Assembly: GCA_903813345.2 (NCBI GenBank)
Contig: CAIIXF020000007.1
Coordinates: forward strand, 24,723,564-24,787,563
Direction: 5' to 3'
From: Owenia fusiformis
Lineage: Eukaryota; Annelida; Polychaeta; Sabellida; Oweniidae
DNA length: 64,000 nucleotides
Below the pieces are notes generated by a model that was not told the DNA's origin, ran no database searches, and saw only the letters and a program-made list of their open reading frames with translations. The translations under genes were made by a program, and so were the position numbers. Position 1 is the first letter of the stretch; the number at the start of each line of letters is the position of its first letter. Shown here piece by piece: positions 33,252-44,670 of this stretch.

Positions 33252-34604
33252 GAGACTATATCACTTATTTCTGTTTTCAAACAATTGCAATATGATTTCT
33301 CTTACCCTGAATGCAGGCTTATAAATTAGGTAGACGAAGCTACCTTTTAAAGAAAAAAATATATCCTCTGCCAATCATGAACAGAATATTAACAAGAGAT
33401 ATGAACAACAGGTACACTGGCTAAATTGCGTACATCTACTTTACAACAGATTTCAATGTAGAATCTGACCAGAAGACTGGCTAAATTGTATACCACTGAC
33501 TGACCAATAAAAATGGAGAATTTGAACTGCTGTGTTTGAAACGAAACCATCAGATTTGCTATATGCCTTTTTGTAAGGAGACATGACCTTACATACAAGG
33601 TTGGACCAAGAAAGATTACTGCTGAAACTTAGCTAAACCCCTGGAAGGTCTGACATTATCAAATGATGTTTTTACTGTTGAATACGATGCATGTTAGTCA
33701 TGGCTTGTATTCACCAAATAACACAGAATGTAATGACATTAACAAGATATATGATCTGATGGAATCACACATTCACAAACTAAATTGTATAGATATGTCT
33801 GAAATGAGATGATTCATTCAAAGTGAGAGAGAAATGATCGCAATTATTCTGATTCGGGGAAAATAATTTGGATAGAAAAGGCTGTTTGGAATATATGTTT
33901 CACAAGTAATGTGGGAAAAACACAACTCGAAATATGTTTTCCTCACATGGTAGAAAGCCAACAGACTAAAGAAAACTTACCAAAAAATATTTTACTACAG
34001 TATCAATTGGATTTTTTCTCAAAATTGTTATATAAATGGTGCTAATTATTTTTGTCTGGTTAGATATCTATGATAACTCCACATTCTGATACTCATAGCA
34101 TCTTTCAGTTTCACCAGAAACATCGCAAGGCTGAGAAGAAATGAGATGTCATGGTTTATCATGATGAACACTCCATACACTTTTCTTTAAAAGTTGTACA
34201 AACTTATCAAGTTTCAAGCATTTGAATTCAGCTCATCAATATATTGCTCCATTTAATAAATAATCACATTATATGCAATGCATATAATATTACATGTTAA
34301 GGATCAAAAACAAAATGAGTATTCTAATATAAGAAGCAATAATACTTTTCAATCAAATAACCACATCCTTTCATGAAGCCTAATCACCCACATTCCTCCC
34401 ATTTGACATATTCACTTACCAGTTCGATTTTAAGGTATGAGGACGTCATACCTTGGTAATCAAAGATGCCTATTTGAACCAGGGACCATTATTTAAGTCT
34501 CATTTCAACCCTTTGTGATCCATTCCCGCCATACACATGGGGTCCAGAGACTCGACACAAGACTATGGTAATTCGTCTCAGAGATAAAAATAACCATCAC
34601 TTAC
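33252..34604. other. No gene seen; family A fragment near 33765-33835
   Basis: ACTAAATTGTATAGATATGT and TTCATTCAAAGTGAGAGAGA near 33778-33832 are the distal half of a family A copy. The remainder is unassigned. Confidence 0.4.
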
Positions 34605-34720
34605 CTGTATATCCATTGTGATGTCATGGTTGAGAACATCCATTGAGAATAGGAGAGAATCGGGTATCATTGTTCGATGAAGCAGGAAAATATGGAAATA
34701 TAAAAAAACACAATTCATTA
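34605..34720 (-). other. Possible minus-strand exon end or acceptor
   Basis: The minus-strand sequence GGATATACAG is followed by GTAAGTGATGG, a consensus donor. One frame before it is open for more than 30 codons and ends ...MDVLNHDITMDIQ. However, the same tract is pyrimidine-rich and free of AG for about 100 bases, so TATACAG could equally be an acceptor with exon downstream. The two readings exclude each other and neither is recognisable. Confidence 0.2.
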
Positions 34721-37589
34721 GTTAAGGTTATAAAATAAACATCTTGATTTATACCATATTTCATACACAGTAATCGTTATAATATTTCTAAAACAAGCTT
34801 ATGTAGAATATTATCTTGTTATCACATTGCATATTCTATCACGAATGTATCCTGGAATGAGGATGGATGAACTTGATTTCAAATAAGCTGAAATTCAAAT
34901 CTAAAGATGCGATCTGAAATTCTTTCTTACTTATCTCAAGAACTTTAGGATCATTTCAGAGTTTTGTATATTTTTCTATTGGAACCTAAACAGACATTGG
35001 ATAGAATACAGTGATGTTTGGAAGTTTGAAATAACAGTGGCACATGGCTAATTCAAACATATCTTAACACTGAATATTGGTTGTCACAGTCACAACATTA
35101 ATTGTTACTGTGGCAACATTAGTTGTCATGGTAACAGCATTATTAGTTACCGGTGTTGCCTTGAATGCCAGCACAGGGTACACTAAACAAGATTTAATAT
35201 TTGCTATTTTTGCTTGAAATACTATCAAACTTCAATCTTTAAAAATCCTACATCAAATACTTTCATATCATATAATAGAATTGTTGATATTATCAGCCTG
35301 GGGTGAATATCAAACTGCACTACAAATCCTGGAAAATTATCTCAATACCTAGTTTGACATGTTTGATGGCAACATTTCAAATATATTTCAATATACAGGA
35401 GGATTTGCACAGTTGGCACAGTAGCCAAGCAAATTAAAACTACTGGTAAGATTGCCCCATATGGTCAAATACCCCCAGACAAATTATCAACTCTGTCATA
35501 CCATTATACTAAATAACAGAAAAATAACCAATTTTCTGAGAGGAACTGAAGGTTAGAACATAATGGGGACACTATCAGCCATATATGAACCAGAGAAAAT
35601 CAGATGATTTGTTCAAATATTAAAGGAATCGTTACAAATGAGGATAATTAGTGTGACATTTTCTTTGTTGGATTTTTGCACTGTACGGTGGAATAACTGC
35701 CCAGGCTCCCCACGTTATTTGGGGTTGCACCAACATTCACACATTTCTGAAGTATGTTTTCTTGCCAGGGGCGTCAAAGTTACAAATGTTTTTGTTTGGT
35801 GTATAATTCATATGGCCTCCTATTCAAAGGTTTTGAATATCAGAAACACCAGAAAAGTTTGTGAAGTATGTGACTGATTTTCTGGAAGGGCAACTGTCCG
35901 GTATTTGGTCCACTTTCATGTTGAGAGAAACATGAATTAAATGACATTTTAACAGAGACCCCAATTTTGTTTTAGTAACAGAAATTTCAGTCCAATATTT
36001 GGATTATCTGTATACCAATCAATCATAATACTCAAATCCATGTAGAGTTGTTTGGGTGCCATGTTTGTATAAAAGACTATGGCCCTTCTAGAAAATCTCA
36101 CAATTCATCCCTTAAAATATCTAATAATAGAGCTATGCATTATCTGATTGAAAAACAGAGATGACCCTCATAACAGATATATAATATAAAATTCATGAAA
36201 ATGATAACAAATAATCGAAGCAGCTTTTATAAGATATTCTTCACTTTTCAAAATTGCGGAATATGATTTGAAAGAATTTGCGGCAATTTGACAGAATTGA
36301 TGATCAATGTGGCGTTAGATTTCATAAGCTTATCATAATAAAACACAACACCAAATAACAATTGATGCAGAATTGCATACTCCTTCATCTAGATAACTTC
36401 TCACTCAGGCCAAAGAAAAGCCTCTTCCAGGTTAATCCGCCCTTACAAAATATTTCCCTCTCCTCAAGGTTACTTTATTATTTTATATAATGTAATAATA
36501 AATAATTTTATCATATTATGTATAATTCATAGTCAATATTTCTTGAAGATTTCTCATGTTTTTAATACATCAACTGGATGTAACTCTAAAAAGCACGCAA
36601 ACTGTGTCATCATATTTTGCGTGGGTAAAATGCAGGCTGAGATTAAGCGGAATACAGTAATAAAGGTAACATACGGTTGGGCACCTCAATCATTGAGCTT
36701 GGGATTTGTATCACATAACACGATTGAAACATGCCGTAATACACTCATTCTTGTCACATAATGTTACACTTAAGAAGTTTACAATACTGAAAAATATGTA
36801 ACAATATTCGTTAATATGAGCTTGGGTTACTAGATTTTAAATTTGATTTGATTTTGTTAATAAATCTCTGACTTTTTCTATAAACTTTATTTGCTACACA
36901 TGTTTAATTGGTTATTGATCTGGGAATTATGATCCAAATTAACATACAGAAAGTCTGAAATCTCACAGATTATGATAATCTTGACCTCCCAAGGAAAACC
37001 AGGTAGACTAATCCATAGATAGTCCTGCAAGTCTGGAGAGGTGGTCAGATATGAGCTTACTGGATTAAAAAAAGCTTGACAAAATGCTAATGGCTTTTCT
37101 GTGATTAATCAGAACCAAATTTGCTAACGCTTGTGCTCTCTGTCAGGGACAGAAGAGGTTTAAATAGCACCAACAACAATGAATTTTTCCAGCTTGTATG
37201 CCAGACTATAGAGAATTATGCCATCATTATATAATTTTGTTCCACCTTCTATTTTTCTCAAACTCCAAATTTAAGTTAATCAAAATGACCAGTACAGGGG
37301 CAAGATACCTCAGTCATATATTTGTCATATTTTTGCATTATTCCTTACTATTTCCTCTCATTTTCATTCTCAGGGAACAAAATTACCTTGTGACATTTTC
37401 AAAGGTCAAACATGTCCGCATTCACTTATTATTCTAATTACACACATTTCTATCCTACATTGCCAAAGTTAATTACACAACTCAAACATGACTGTTGACT
37501 TTCAACACAATTGATACAGAATATTTCTAGAATTGATTCTTTCCGATAGATCCTTCCTCAAAATATTGTTCCCCCGTCTTCCCTTGTTC
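34721..37589. other. No gene seen; one small minisatellite at 35083
   Basis: Open frames such as 35638-35877 and 36543-36761 lack splice context and recognisable domains. A weak family A fragment (CAGATGATTTGTTCAAATAT) lies near 35600. Confidence 0.4.
35083..35153. repeat. Degenerate 21-24-bp minisatellite, three units
   Basis: Units GTCACAGTCACAACATTAAT, GTTACTGTGGCAACATTAGT and GTCATGGTAACAGCATTATT follow each other, each ending in a TTAGTT-like step. Confidence 0.65.
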
Positions 37590-38290
37590 ATGCTTTTCTG
37601 TCTAAAGTCGAATGAACTGGCTGATCTTTTTTTGGAACTTCTATACAATTCTGAGTGTTAACTATACATTTTTTATATTTTATTCCTTGCGGATTCTACA
37701 CTTTTTCATTCTTTTTCATTTTTAAGTATGGAACATGGTGACATTTTTCTCGTGAGATAGTGCTTATTTCTAAACCCAAGGACTTGTTAAACATGAATCA
37801 AATTAGGAATTTTCTAATGATTTTGTAATAATGCTTGATGAAATGTCATACTGTACTTCGGTGGTAACAAAATCATATGAAAATTTTTCATCATTGTGAG
37901 ACTATTTCTTCTATTTCTATTCTATTGCTAACTTCAAAGTCGACTTTTTTTTATAATGTTTAACATCTGAGATTTCGATTAATTTAGCTCCAGGATTTCA
38001 TAATAAAATGATACAAAAGCAAATTATATTTTTAACTATAATTATTCATTAATGAATTATTCAATATACCTTATTGAACTAATTCCGGGTAGGCTGGCTG
38101 GTGGCTTTTGTGGGTTTAGTAAACCCTGAGAAAATCTCACGACAGACATGTTTTTTAATTCAAATTAAGATAAAAATAAGTAAAATTACCGAGGAATAAA
38201 TAAGCAAGCATGTAGTCAACACTCTAATTTGTACTGATACACAAGAAAATCAAAAAGTTTAATCAAATTTTAGAGAGAAAAAACACTGAA
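37590..38290. mobile_element. Family A foldback element, about 700 bp
   Basis: The left arm (37590-37745) has TCTAAAGTCGAATGAACTGG, ACAATTCTGAGTGTTAACTA and TTTTATTCCTTGCGGATTCT. The right arm (38150-38290) has TTACCGAGGAATAAATAAGC, AAGCATGTAGTCAACACTC and AATCAAATTTTAGAGAGAAA. About 400 AT-rich bases lie between. The arms are inverted relative to each other, as at 21270 and 23040. Confidence 0.75.
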
Positions 38291-39454
38291 ATTGGGGTGG
38301 TCAGCAAGAATTTTGCGGAATGGTATGCCTGATTTAGTCTATATCCCTATTGAGAGATATAATGCATAATTTCCGAAGAGCTCTTATAGCTTGACCACTT
38401 GGCGTGTCAGCATGACCCCGAGGGAGATGAAACAATAGCGATCATTTGTGCCACAAAATGATAACATATATCGCTTGTACAGGGCACACGTATTATCCTC
38501 TTGCGTGTCTGTCAACTTTCAACGATAAAGCCAATAATCTACTCATGATATCTTCCTCAGGGACACACAGGAATTAAAAGGATTAATAAGACAAAAGCCA
38601 ATGACAATTTATTAATAGATGAATTTTAAGGACAATGGACATCACAAAATGTCTGTAGCAGAGTCAATATACATTTGAAGATTACCATATACAAATCTGA
38701 TTAAACTAAAAGAACTGGTCGTGAGAATTTACAAGCTAGATTTGACAATGGTTTCATATAAATTGACCGTCATTAGAGATTACGAAATAGAAATGAAATG
38801 AAAGTAATGTTTATTAATATTAACAGAGCTCTGGGTTTTAAGAGTTGAGCAAATACAAGTGAATGAGAGGGCATGTTCACTCAATCAAATGTCTTATTAA
38901 AACCTTTCATCTTTGAAAAACCCTGACATTTTTCTCCTCGACAGAGGCTTGAGAATTCTCCACTGTAGAGGAATTAGCTTCCTGTAGACACGGACCAAAT
39001 GAATTTCAATGTATTAATAACTTTCTATCTGCATGCGCTTGAATTTAATTCTGCTGCCGTCAAGGTTATTCAACAAAATTTCTCCATACAGTTTGAATCA
39101 AGTACATGTATCTGATTTTCTAGCATTTCTATATAGTTAAGGATGTCTACTTCAAACCAATTTTGTTGATTCCCTACAATATATAATACACTTTCTATAT
39201 TTGAAACAGAAAAACAATGACAATTTCCACGTCTTCACAAGCTTTGTCAACACTTCGTTCAACATTTTATCGAACAGAATATCATTCACAACAATAGTAA
39301 TGATAAAATCAGTTTAGAGAACTCTACAGAAGTCGAACTGATCAAAATCAAGATTTAATATGATTTACAACTCTTAACAGTATACTTGATTGCTGATAAA
39401 AAAAATTGGTATAGCCATCGTTTGAAAGTTCTATCCAAACCTCACTATTTCATG
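38291..39454. other. No gene seen; family A fragment near 39110-39215
   Basis: TGATTTTCTAGCATTTCTAT and ACACTTTCTATATTTGAAAC near 39115-39210 match family A in minus orientation. The rest is unassigned. Confidence 0.4.
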
Positions 39455-39595
39455 GTATTCCTCTCTAAAATTTGAATGAACTGCCTGATTTTCTTGCATT
39501 TCTGTACAATTTAGAGTGTCTCCTAAATGCCCATTTATTTTATTCCTTGCTGATTTCACTCTTTTCCATGTAATTTTCAGTAACAAAATATGTCC
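39455..39595 (-). repeat. Family A module, minus orientation, well preserved
   Basis: It contains CCTCTCTAAAATTTGAATGA, ACTGCCTGATTTTCTTGCAT, TCTGTACAATTTAGAGTGTC and TATTCCTTGCTGATTTCACT. No inverted partner lies within 5 kb downstream. Confidence 0.85.
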
Positions 39596-39783
39596 ACCTT
39601 GTTATTGTTTCAACGGTGAATGGTCAATATATTCCTGCTATTTCAATAACGCCGTCCAAGTATTGCAAAAACGTAATGAAAAATCCATGGACCCGGAAAT
39701 AAAAAGTGATTGCGTTTTGTGGACGCAGTGCAAGCCATACTCATACAATCAACTTTGGATGAATGATTTGATAAAGATCTTAC

Positions 39784-39838
39784 CTTCAGTCTCTTTATTT
39801 CGTCAGAATCCAATAAATAATTGAAGAAAATTCTATTT
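39784..39838 (-). other. Candidate 55-nt minus-strand internal exon
   Basis: On the minus strand the pyrimidine-rich acceptor TTTTATTTCTTTTAG precedes the segment, and AGACTGAAG is followed by the donor GTAAGATC. Of three frames only one is open across the segment. It reads NRIFFNYLLDSDEIKRLK, entering in phase 2 (one base completes the previous codon) and leaving in phase 0. The peptide has normal, mixed composition, unlike the AT-driven chance frames nearby. I do not recognise the family. A promoter-like motif cluster lies just upstream at 39870-40070. Confidence 0.45.
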
Positions 39839-39869
39839 CTAAAAGAAATAAAATTTTCTTTCGAAATTT

Positions 39870-40070
39870 CCTTCCCGGAAGTTGATTTCTGATCGAAATA
39901 GTACGAGGCATGTGATAGGACAAAAATTTATACAATACTCGATTTCCGAGCAGTAATCAGTATGAGTCCTACGATTGGCCGGTAGCTTAAGACCTGATTC
40001 AAACCATTTTCAATTGGTCAAGTGTGATCACGTGATCATTATTTGAGACTGCATATGCGCAAGAAACTGA
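39870..40070 (-). promoter_or_regulatory. Promoter-like motif cluster
   Basis: In about 200 non-repetitive bases there are an ETS-type CCGGAAGT (39875-39882), inverted CCAAT boxes ATTGG (39974-39978 and 40013-40017), the 14-base palindrome TGATCACGTGATCA with a CACGTG E-box (40025-40038), and an NRF1-like TGCGCA (40056-40061). This combination is typical of TATA-less promoters in animals. Strand is inferred from the exon candidate next to it. If that exon is internal, this may instead serve an alternative start or a divergent gene. Confidence 0.4.
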
Positions 40071-40329
40071 ACTAAAAAGTTGAACATCGCGCAGATTGCC
40101 CCTAAACTAAACATGCTAAAGCAAAATCAATAGCAAATTGTTTCGAAATTCGCAAGGAAAAGGTGTTTTAAATGGGAGAATATAAGTTATGATGGTATCT
40201 GTATCATTCAATGACATACTAGACTTGCAAGAACGCTGATTCAGACCGATAAATAGCAAAAGCAGTGGTACAAAATTTCATCAATTTATTTCATCCAGTG
40301 TAAAAACGTGACTTTTGAATTCCCGGGAA

Positions 40330-40410
40330 CATTTTTTCAAGGGACGCAGTTTTTTGAAGGGAGACGCATTTTTTGAAAATCATTACGTCGAAGGGACGCA
40401 ATTTTGGACA
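40330..40410. repeat. Short degenerate tandem repeat
   Basis: AAGGGACGCAGTTTTTTG, AAGGGAGACGCATTTTTTG and AAGGGACGCAATTTTGG follow each other with irregular spacing. Confidence 0.7.
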
Positions 40411-42677
40411 AGCCTACTGAAAACACTGTATTCTAGATGAGTATTGGGTCAACACGACACGAGACAACCTCTAGTTTACTTGATCTATAAAATAATCACA
40501 ACAGATCGCATAAATAATATTACAACTCGCCATATCTGTTCAAGCTAAGTATCTTGTAAAACATATAAATTGACAAAAAGGTGTTAGTCAATATGATTGA
40601 AGTCCACGTTCGAGTATGTAAAATAAAAAAAATAGTCCATTGTTTCTAAATTTCGAGAGCTTATCATGACAAGCATCAAGAACTAAGAGATAACTTTTGA
40701 CGGGGAATCAACAAAGAGGCAGACAAAGTATGTTCTTGTTAACGTAGCAGACAAAACACTTTGAAATTACAAGGAAATAAGAGGCTCATATGACTAATTT
40801 AACAGTATGTCCCCTATTGATCTTGAATTCAACTGTTTCAACCCAATTGATTTGTAATTTCCCAATGATATATGAGCCAAAGAGGTTTTCTGTACAAAGG
40901 TAGTTTATGGTATAATCTGAGATGTAACCATGTACTAAAATTACAACCAGAATCATTTTAACCTGAATGATCCATAATAGTACCATTTAACAGAATCGAT
41001 TTGTAATTTCCTAAAAGACATTATGTTCACGTAAAAATGTTATACAAACTTGGAAACTAAAAGAATATCCAAAATGAACCCATGAAGAATTCACATTCTC
41101 AAATGTTCATAGTTAATATATAACTTACAATACCATCATATCTGAATTACATTACGTAACTAATCTTCATATTACATGAACATTTATATTAAACCCCAGT
41201 CTGATATACAGCACCCTAAATTTCTCTAAAACCTTCCTTTTTAAAACAGAATATACATATTACACTCATATACGACTTCAAAATATTTATAACTCTATAT
41301 AAATCAAAGTGAAAAACACAGGTAGTAGGAAGAAAGAAATGGCATTGGTGATGTATAAAAAGAAGTCCAAATATGACCTAAAGGTAGATCTGAACATAAC
41401 TATGCACAAGTACAAGCAATTGGTGTCAAGGTACATGTAAACACAGGGCTCAAGTATATATGATCCAACAAAGATAAATCATTGCTCAACAAACTGCATA
41501 TATTTTATAACACACTGTGTAAGCAAAAGCACAAGCAGACCATATAAGAATATAAAGAAAACCCTCTGATATCTTAAAAACTATCGTCTAATGAACAAAA
41601 ACAATGTCTTGCACCGAAATATCTGACACCCTCCCCTACCATCAATAAATGACCTAGTATGTTTGTTACACTGGTGGCACCAAAAACCAATGGGATCCAA
41701 TATTTGATATCCTCAGTAGCAAGGAGCTCAATTTATATTTCACAGTGGCAATTGTGGTCTCTTATTCACGCTAATGATTCAACAACTCTTTCAAGACTCT
41801 TAATAAACCTATAACATATTCAACATTCAATCGACAACTTTTGATCAGCGAAAAAATTACCAATTATCGGATCTTTATTCTGGCAGCATATAGGACTGTC
41901 TCGAGTGCTCAATGAACAGAACTCAGATATTTCTGAAAAATAATGTCTTCTATTGCATCAGGTCCACTCCATCAACCTGGAATGGTTTGACTCATTGATG
42001 AAGATTACATGAAGTAATGATGTATTGGCACAACAGACGCCAAACCAGCAAGATACCTGCTCAAATAATTTCAATTCTCTAATGACTATTTCAAACTGTC
42101 TTTCAAAATAAAATAAGTTGGTTTCATTTCTTTGATTCAATCTAAGAGAGAATTTAAATCAACTCGTGCTAGTTTACAATATTTGAAAAAAAATTGCGTA
42201 TATAACATGTTTTAAGAGGAAATTCATGATAAACATGTTGCTTAATTAAGTAGTTAATGAGTTGTAGTATATTAGGGATGTAATTAAGCGTAATAATTAA
42301 TATTGAAACAATGCTGTCCATCTAAACCCCCACCTGCCCCTCTCCCACTTCAGAAATCTTTGAAAATTCTATAAATTACAAAAAAACACTTTGATTTTTG
42401 AAGTGAAATAATTCTAGGAACATTTTCAAGTTTCTGAATAGACTAGTATTAATGAAGAAGTATTTTTTTCCTTCATGGATAATTAATTCTGAGTCTGAAT
42501 GGTTTTCAAATCTGTTACAACTGACTTTGAAAAAGTTTCATGGAAAACCTACAAAATTCGGAAATGATAAAAGGTGCAAAATGAAAAAATCCTAAATATC
42601 ACTAATTTAAACATTTTCACTGACAGTCATATTCATTTTATGAGTATCAAGCATTGTAAAAAAATCACAGGAGTAGA
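40411..42677. other. No gene seen; unassigned AT-rich sequence
   Basis: Two short minus frames, 40786-40986 and 41958-42140, have no domains or splice contexts. No repeat of this window's families is recognised. Confidence 0.4.
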
Positions 42678-42762
42678 TAGTCTTGCATCAACTCTCTGGA
42701 TCTCCCTTCCCCATATACTAGGTGAGTTGTGTAGGTGGTCACAAGGGCTTGAAGCAAGACTA
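42678..42762. mobile_element. Family C MITE, short copy
   Basis: It runs from TAGTCTTGCATCAAC to GAAGCAAGACTA, about 85 bases, with CACAAGGGCTTG before the right end as in other copies. The flanks AGGAGTAGA and AGTCATAGA agree at only 6 of 9 positions, so the insertion is old or the boundary slightly off. Confidence 0.65.
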
Positions 42763-42879
42763 AGTCATAGAGATGAGTTATTTTGCACTATTGGGGCCAA
42801 ATGATCTGTTATTGCTGAAGAAATGGGTAAGAGATGGGGGTATCCAAAAGTCAAAGTGCTTATCAATATTACCACTGAA

Positions 42880-42920
42880 GACAAAGCTCTCATTTAGAAG
42901 TTAAATCAGACTGGGTAACA
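42880..42920 (+). repeat. Family B subterminal motif fragment
   Basis: GAAGACAAAGCTCTCATTTA then GAAGTTAAATC and CTGGGTAAC follow the order of the family B right end. The left part is absent. Confidence 0.45.
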
Positions 42921-43226
42921 CTAAGGGCCATAGTAAGAACAAGAAATTGTTTGCCAAAGTATATGAAGAAGAACTAAAATTAGCGATAAGATAACTTGTA
43001 ATTAGGGCAAATGGGTTGTTGGTGCTGGAAATGTGTCTTAATGTAAGATATAGAACAACAGCAGGGACTGGTTAAGATAGTGCAATTAGCACAAATGAGT
43101 TGCATGTCCATGATTAATATTATATGATTGCAGTTAAATTATCTTAACACGATAATGAAGAAGCAATCGACTGATCCTCGTTAGACTAACAATGTCTTAT
43201 GTATTATAATCAGGGGGAATTCAAGC

Positions 43227-43463
43227 ATGCCTCTGGAAATCTGTCAGGAAGATCATAATTCATATCATAACCCAGACCTCACTTTCGTCAAAAATGGTTC
43301 TCTCAAAATATTCTTTGGTAACTGTCTGAATTCTCAGTTTGTAAGCCCTTTCTCTCCTTTTCACAAAAGAGGTACCAGCGATTTAGACCCCTTTGTCCCT
43401 CAAGGTCCTCTGCCTCAGTGTAACTGTGAAAAGCTCTGGCTCAAACACTATAGGTGCGATTAA
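43227..43463 (+). other. Open frame of higher GC, possible terminal exon
   Basis: A 78-codon plus-strand frame lies in DNA that is clearly less AT-rich than its surroundings. An acceptor-like TATTATAATCAG precedes it by about 12 bases. The frame ends with a stop after ...HYRCD and contains C-x-C and several prolines (PFVPQGPLPQCNC). I recognise no domain and see no polyadenylation signal close by. It may be an unknown exon, a decayed transposon gene or chance. Confidence 0.25.
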
Positions 43464-43735
43464 TTATTGAATTGGAAGTAATTCTGGCCACTATCATCGA
43501 TGACTCAACCGCCTTTGATCCATAAACAGAGTGAGTAAGAATAACAACAATCACTTCTACATTCTGTCTATTAAAGCTTTTCATACAAACAATGGACTGA
43601 TTGAGACTTCGAGATCTCCTCTGATTTTTCAGTCCTTCTTTGTTGTATGCTCTCTTCTGGAGATAAAAGAGGCCATAGAACCCACAATGACAGTAATCCC
43701 AATTCTTACAGTACCCCTCTCTGTGCTTTATTTTA

Positions 43736-43830
43736 TACCCTTTCCTATACAGTAGTTCGATTTTGTTTCTTAAAAAAGAGAGCTTCATCTACCTTCTTCA
43801 GGCTACTAGTCTCTGATACTAAGGATAAGT
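43736..43830 (-). mobile_element. Family B relative, terminal fragment, minus orientation
   Basis: TACCCTTTCCTATACAGTAG then TTTCTTAAAAAAGAGAGCTT and ACTAGTCTCTGATAC match the split element around 31380-32380 and the fragment at 58593. Open frames on both strands that cross this end are therefore partly transposon sequence. Confidence 0.6.
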
Positions 43831-44509
43831 ACTACATGGAGTTTTCTTGCAGGGGATCTCTTCGGCAGCGTGAAATTTGGGTCAAAGTACATGATATCTG
43901 GGTCAAATAAAACCATATCTTGATCAAAGGAATCTGTATTATTGATAGGATAAAATAGCAGAATACTATGACACTATATATACAAAAAATTTTCATAGAG
44001 AATAATGTCATATTCTGTTGCTGTGCCTTCACAGTATTTCAGCATGATGAAAATAGGTCAGCATACTTTTGGGATATCATATCAAAACTACAAAATGATT
44101 AACTGGCTAGAACATTTCAAAGAAGGTGTTCAAATATGAACATCATTTTTGTAAAAGCTTCAGGTATTTGATGTTTGTGCTCATTTAGGATATTTTGCTA
44201 TTCATTAGAAAAGTACATTCCTATAACCTTTCACATAAAAACCTTTTCAATAGCAGCAGATGCTAAACACACACAAAAACATCCACCCAAATAGCCATTT
44301 AAATTTTTTTTGAAGTCCTATACATTTCAACTGTTTGTAGTCTATTATGAAATATGCCAAGGATAGATAGCTATTGAAGGAGGGGTGAAAGTGATCTGAT
44401 AGACATGAAAAATGACTGATAATTTGTGTTCAATAGGAACAAAAAGGAGAGGCATAAGAATGTCAATGTGTGAAGTCTCATTCATCTCGGTCTCTCTTAA
44501 AAAACTTCA
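43831..44509. other. No gene seen
   Basis: AT-rich, no repeat or exon recognised. Confidence 0.4.
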
Positions 44510-44670
44510 AGATGATCATGTTTTAAAATGTAAAATAAAGTAGAATATAGTACAAAAACAAGAAATTAAATTAACAGGCATATAGTCAACACCCTAAATT
44601 GCATGGAAATGAAAGAAAATCAGACACTTCATTCAAATTTTAGAGAGAAATAAAGTAAAATAAACACGAG
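44510..44670 (+). repeat. Family A module, plus orientation
   Basis: It contains TCATGTTTTAAAATGTAAAA, ACAGGCATATAGTCAACACC, CTAAATTGCATGGAAATGAA and TTCATTCAAATTTTAGAGAG. Confidence 0.85.

Noticed and set aside
43441-43910. Overlapping frames of 74-115 codons on both strands
   Set aside because: They cross the TACCCT terminus and the conserved motif of a family B relative, so at least part is transposon sequence.
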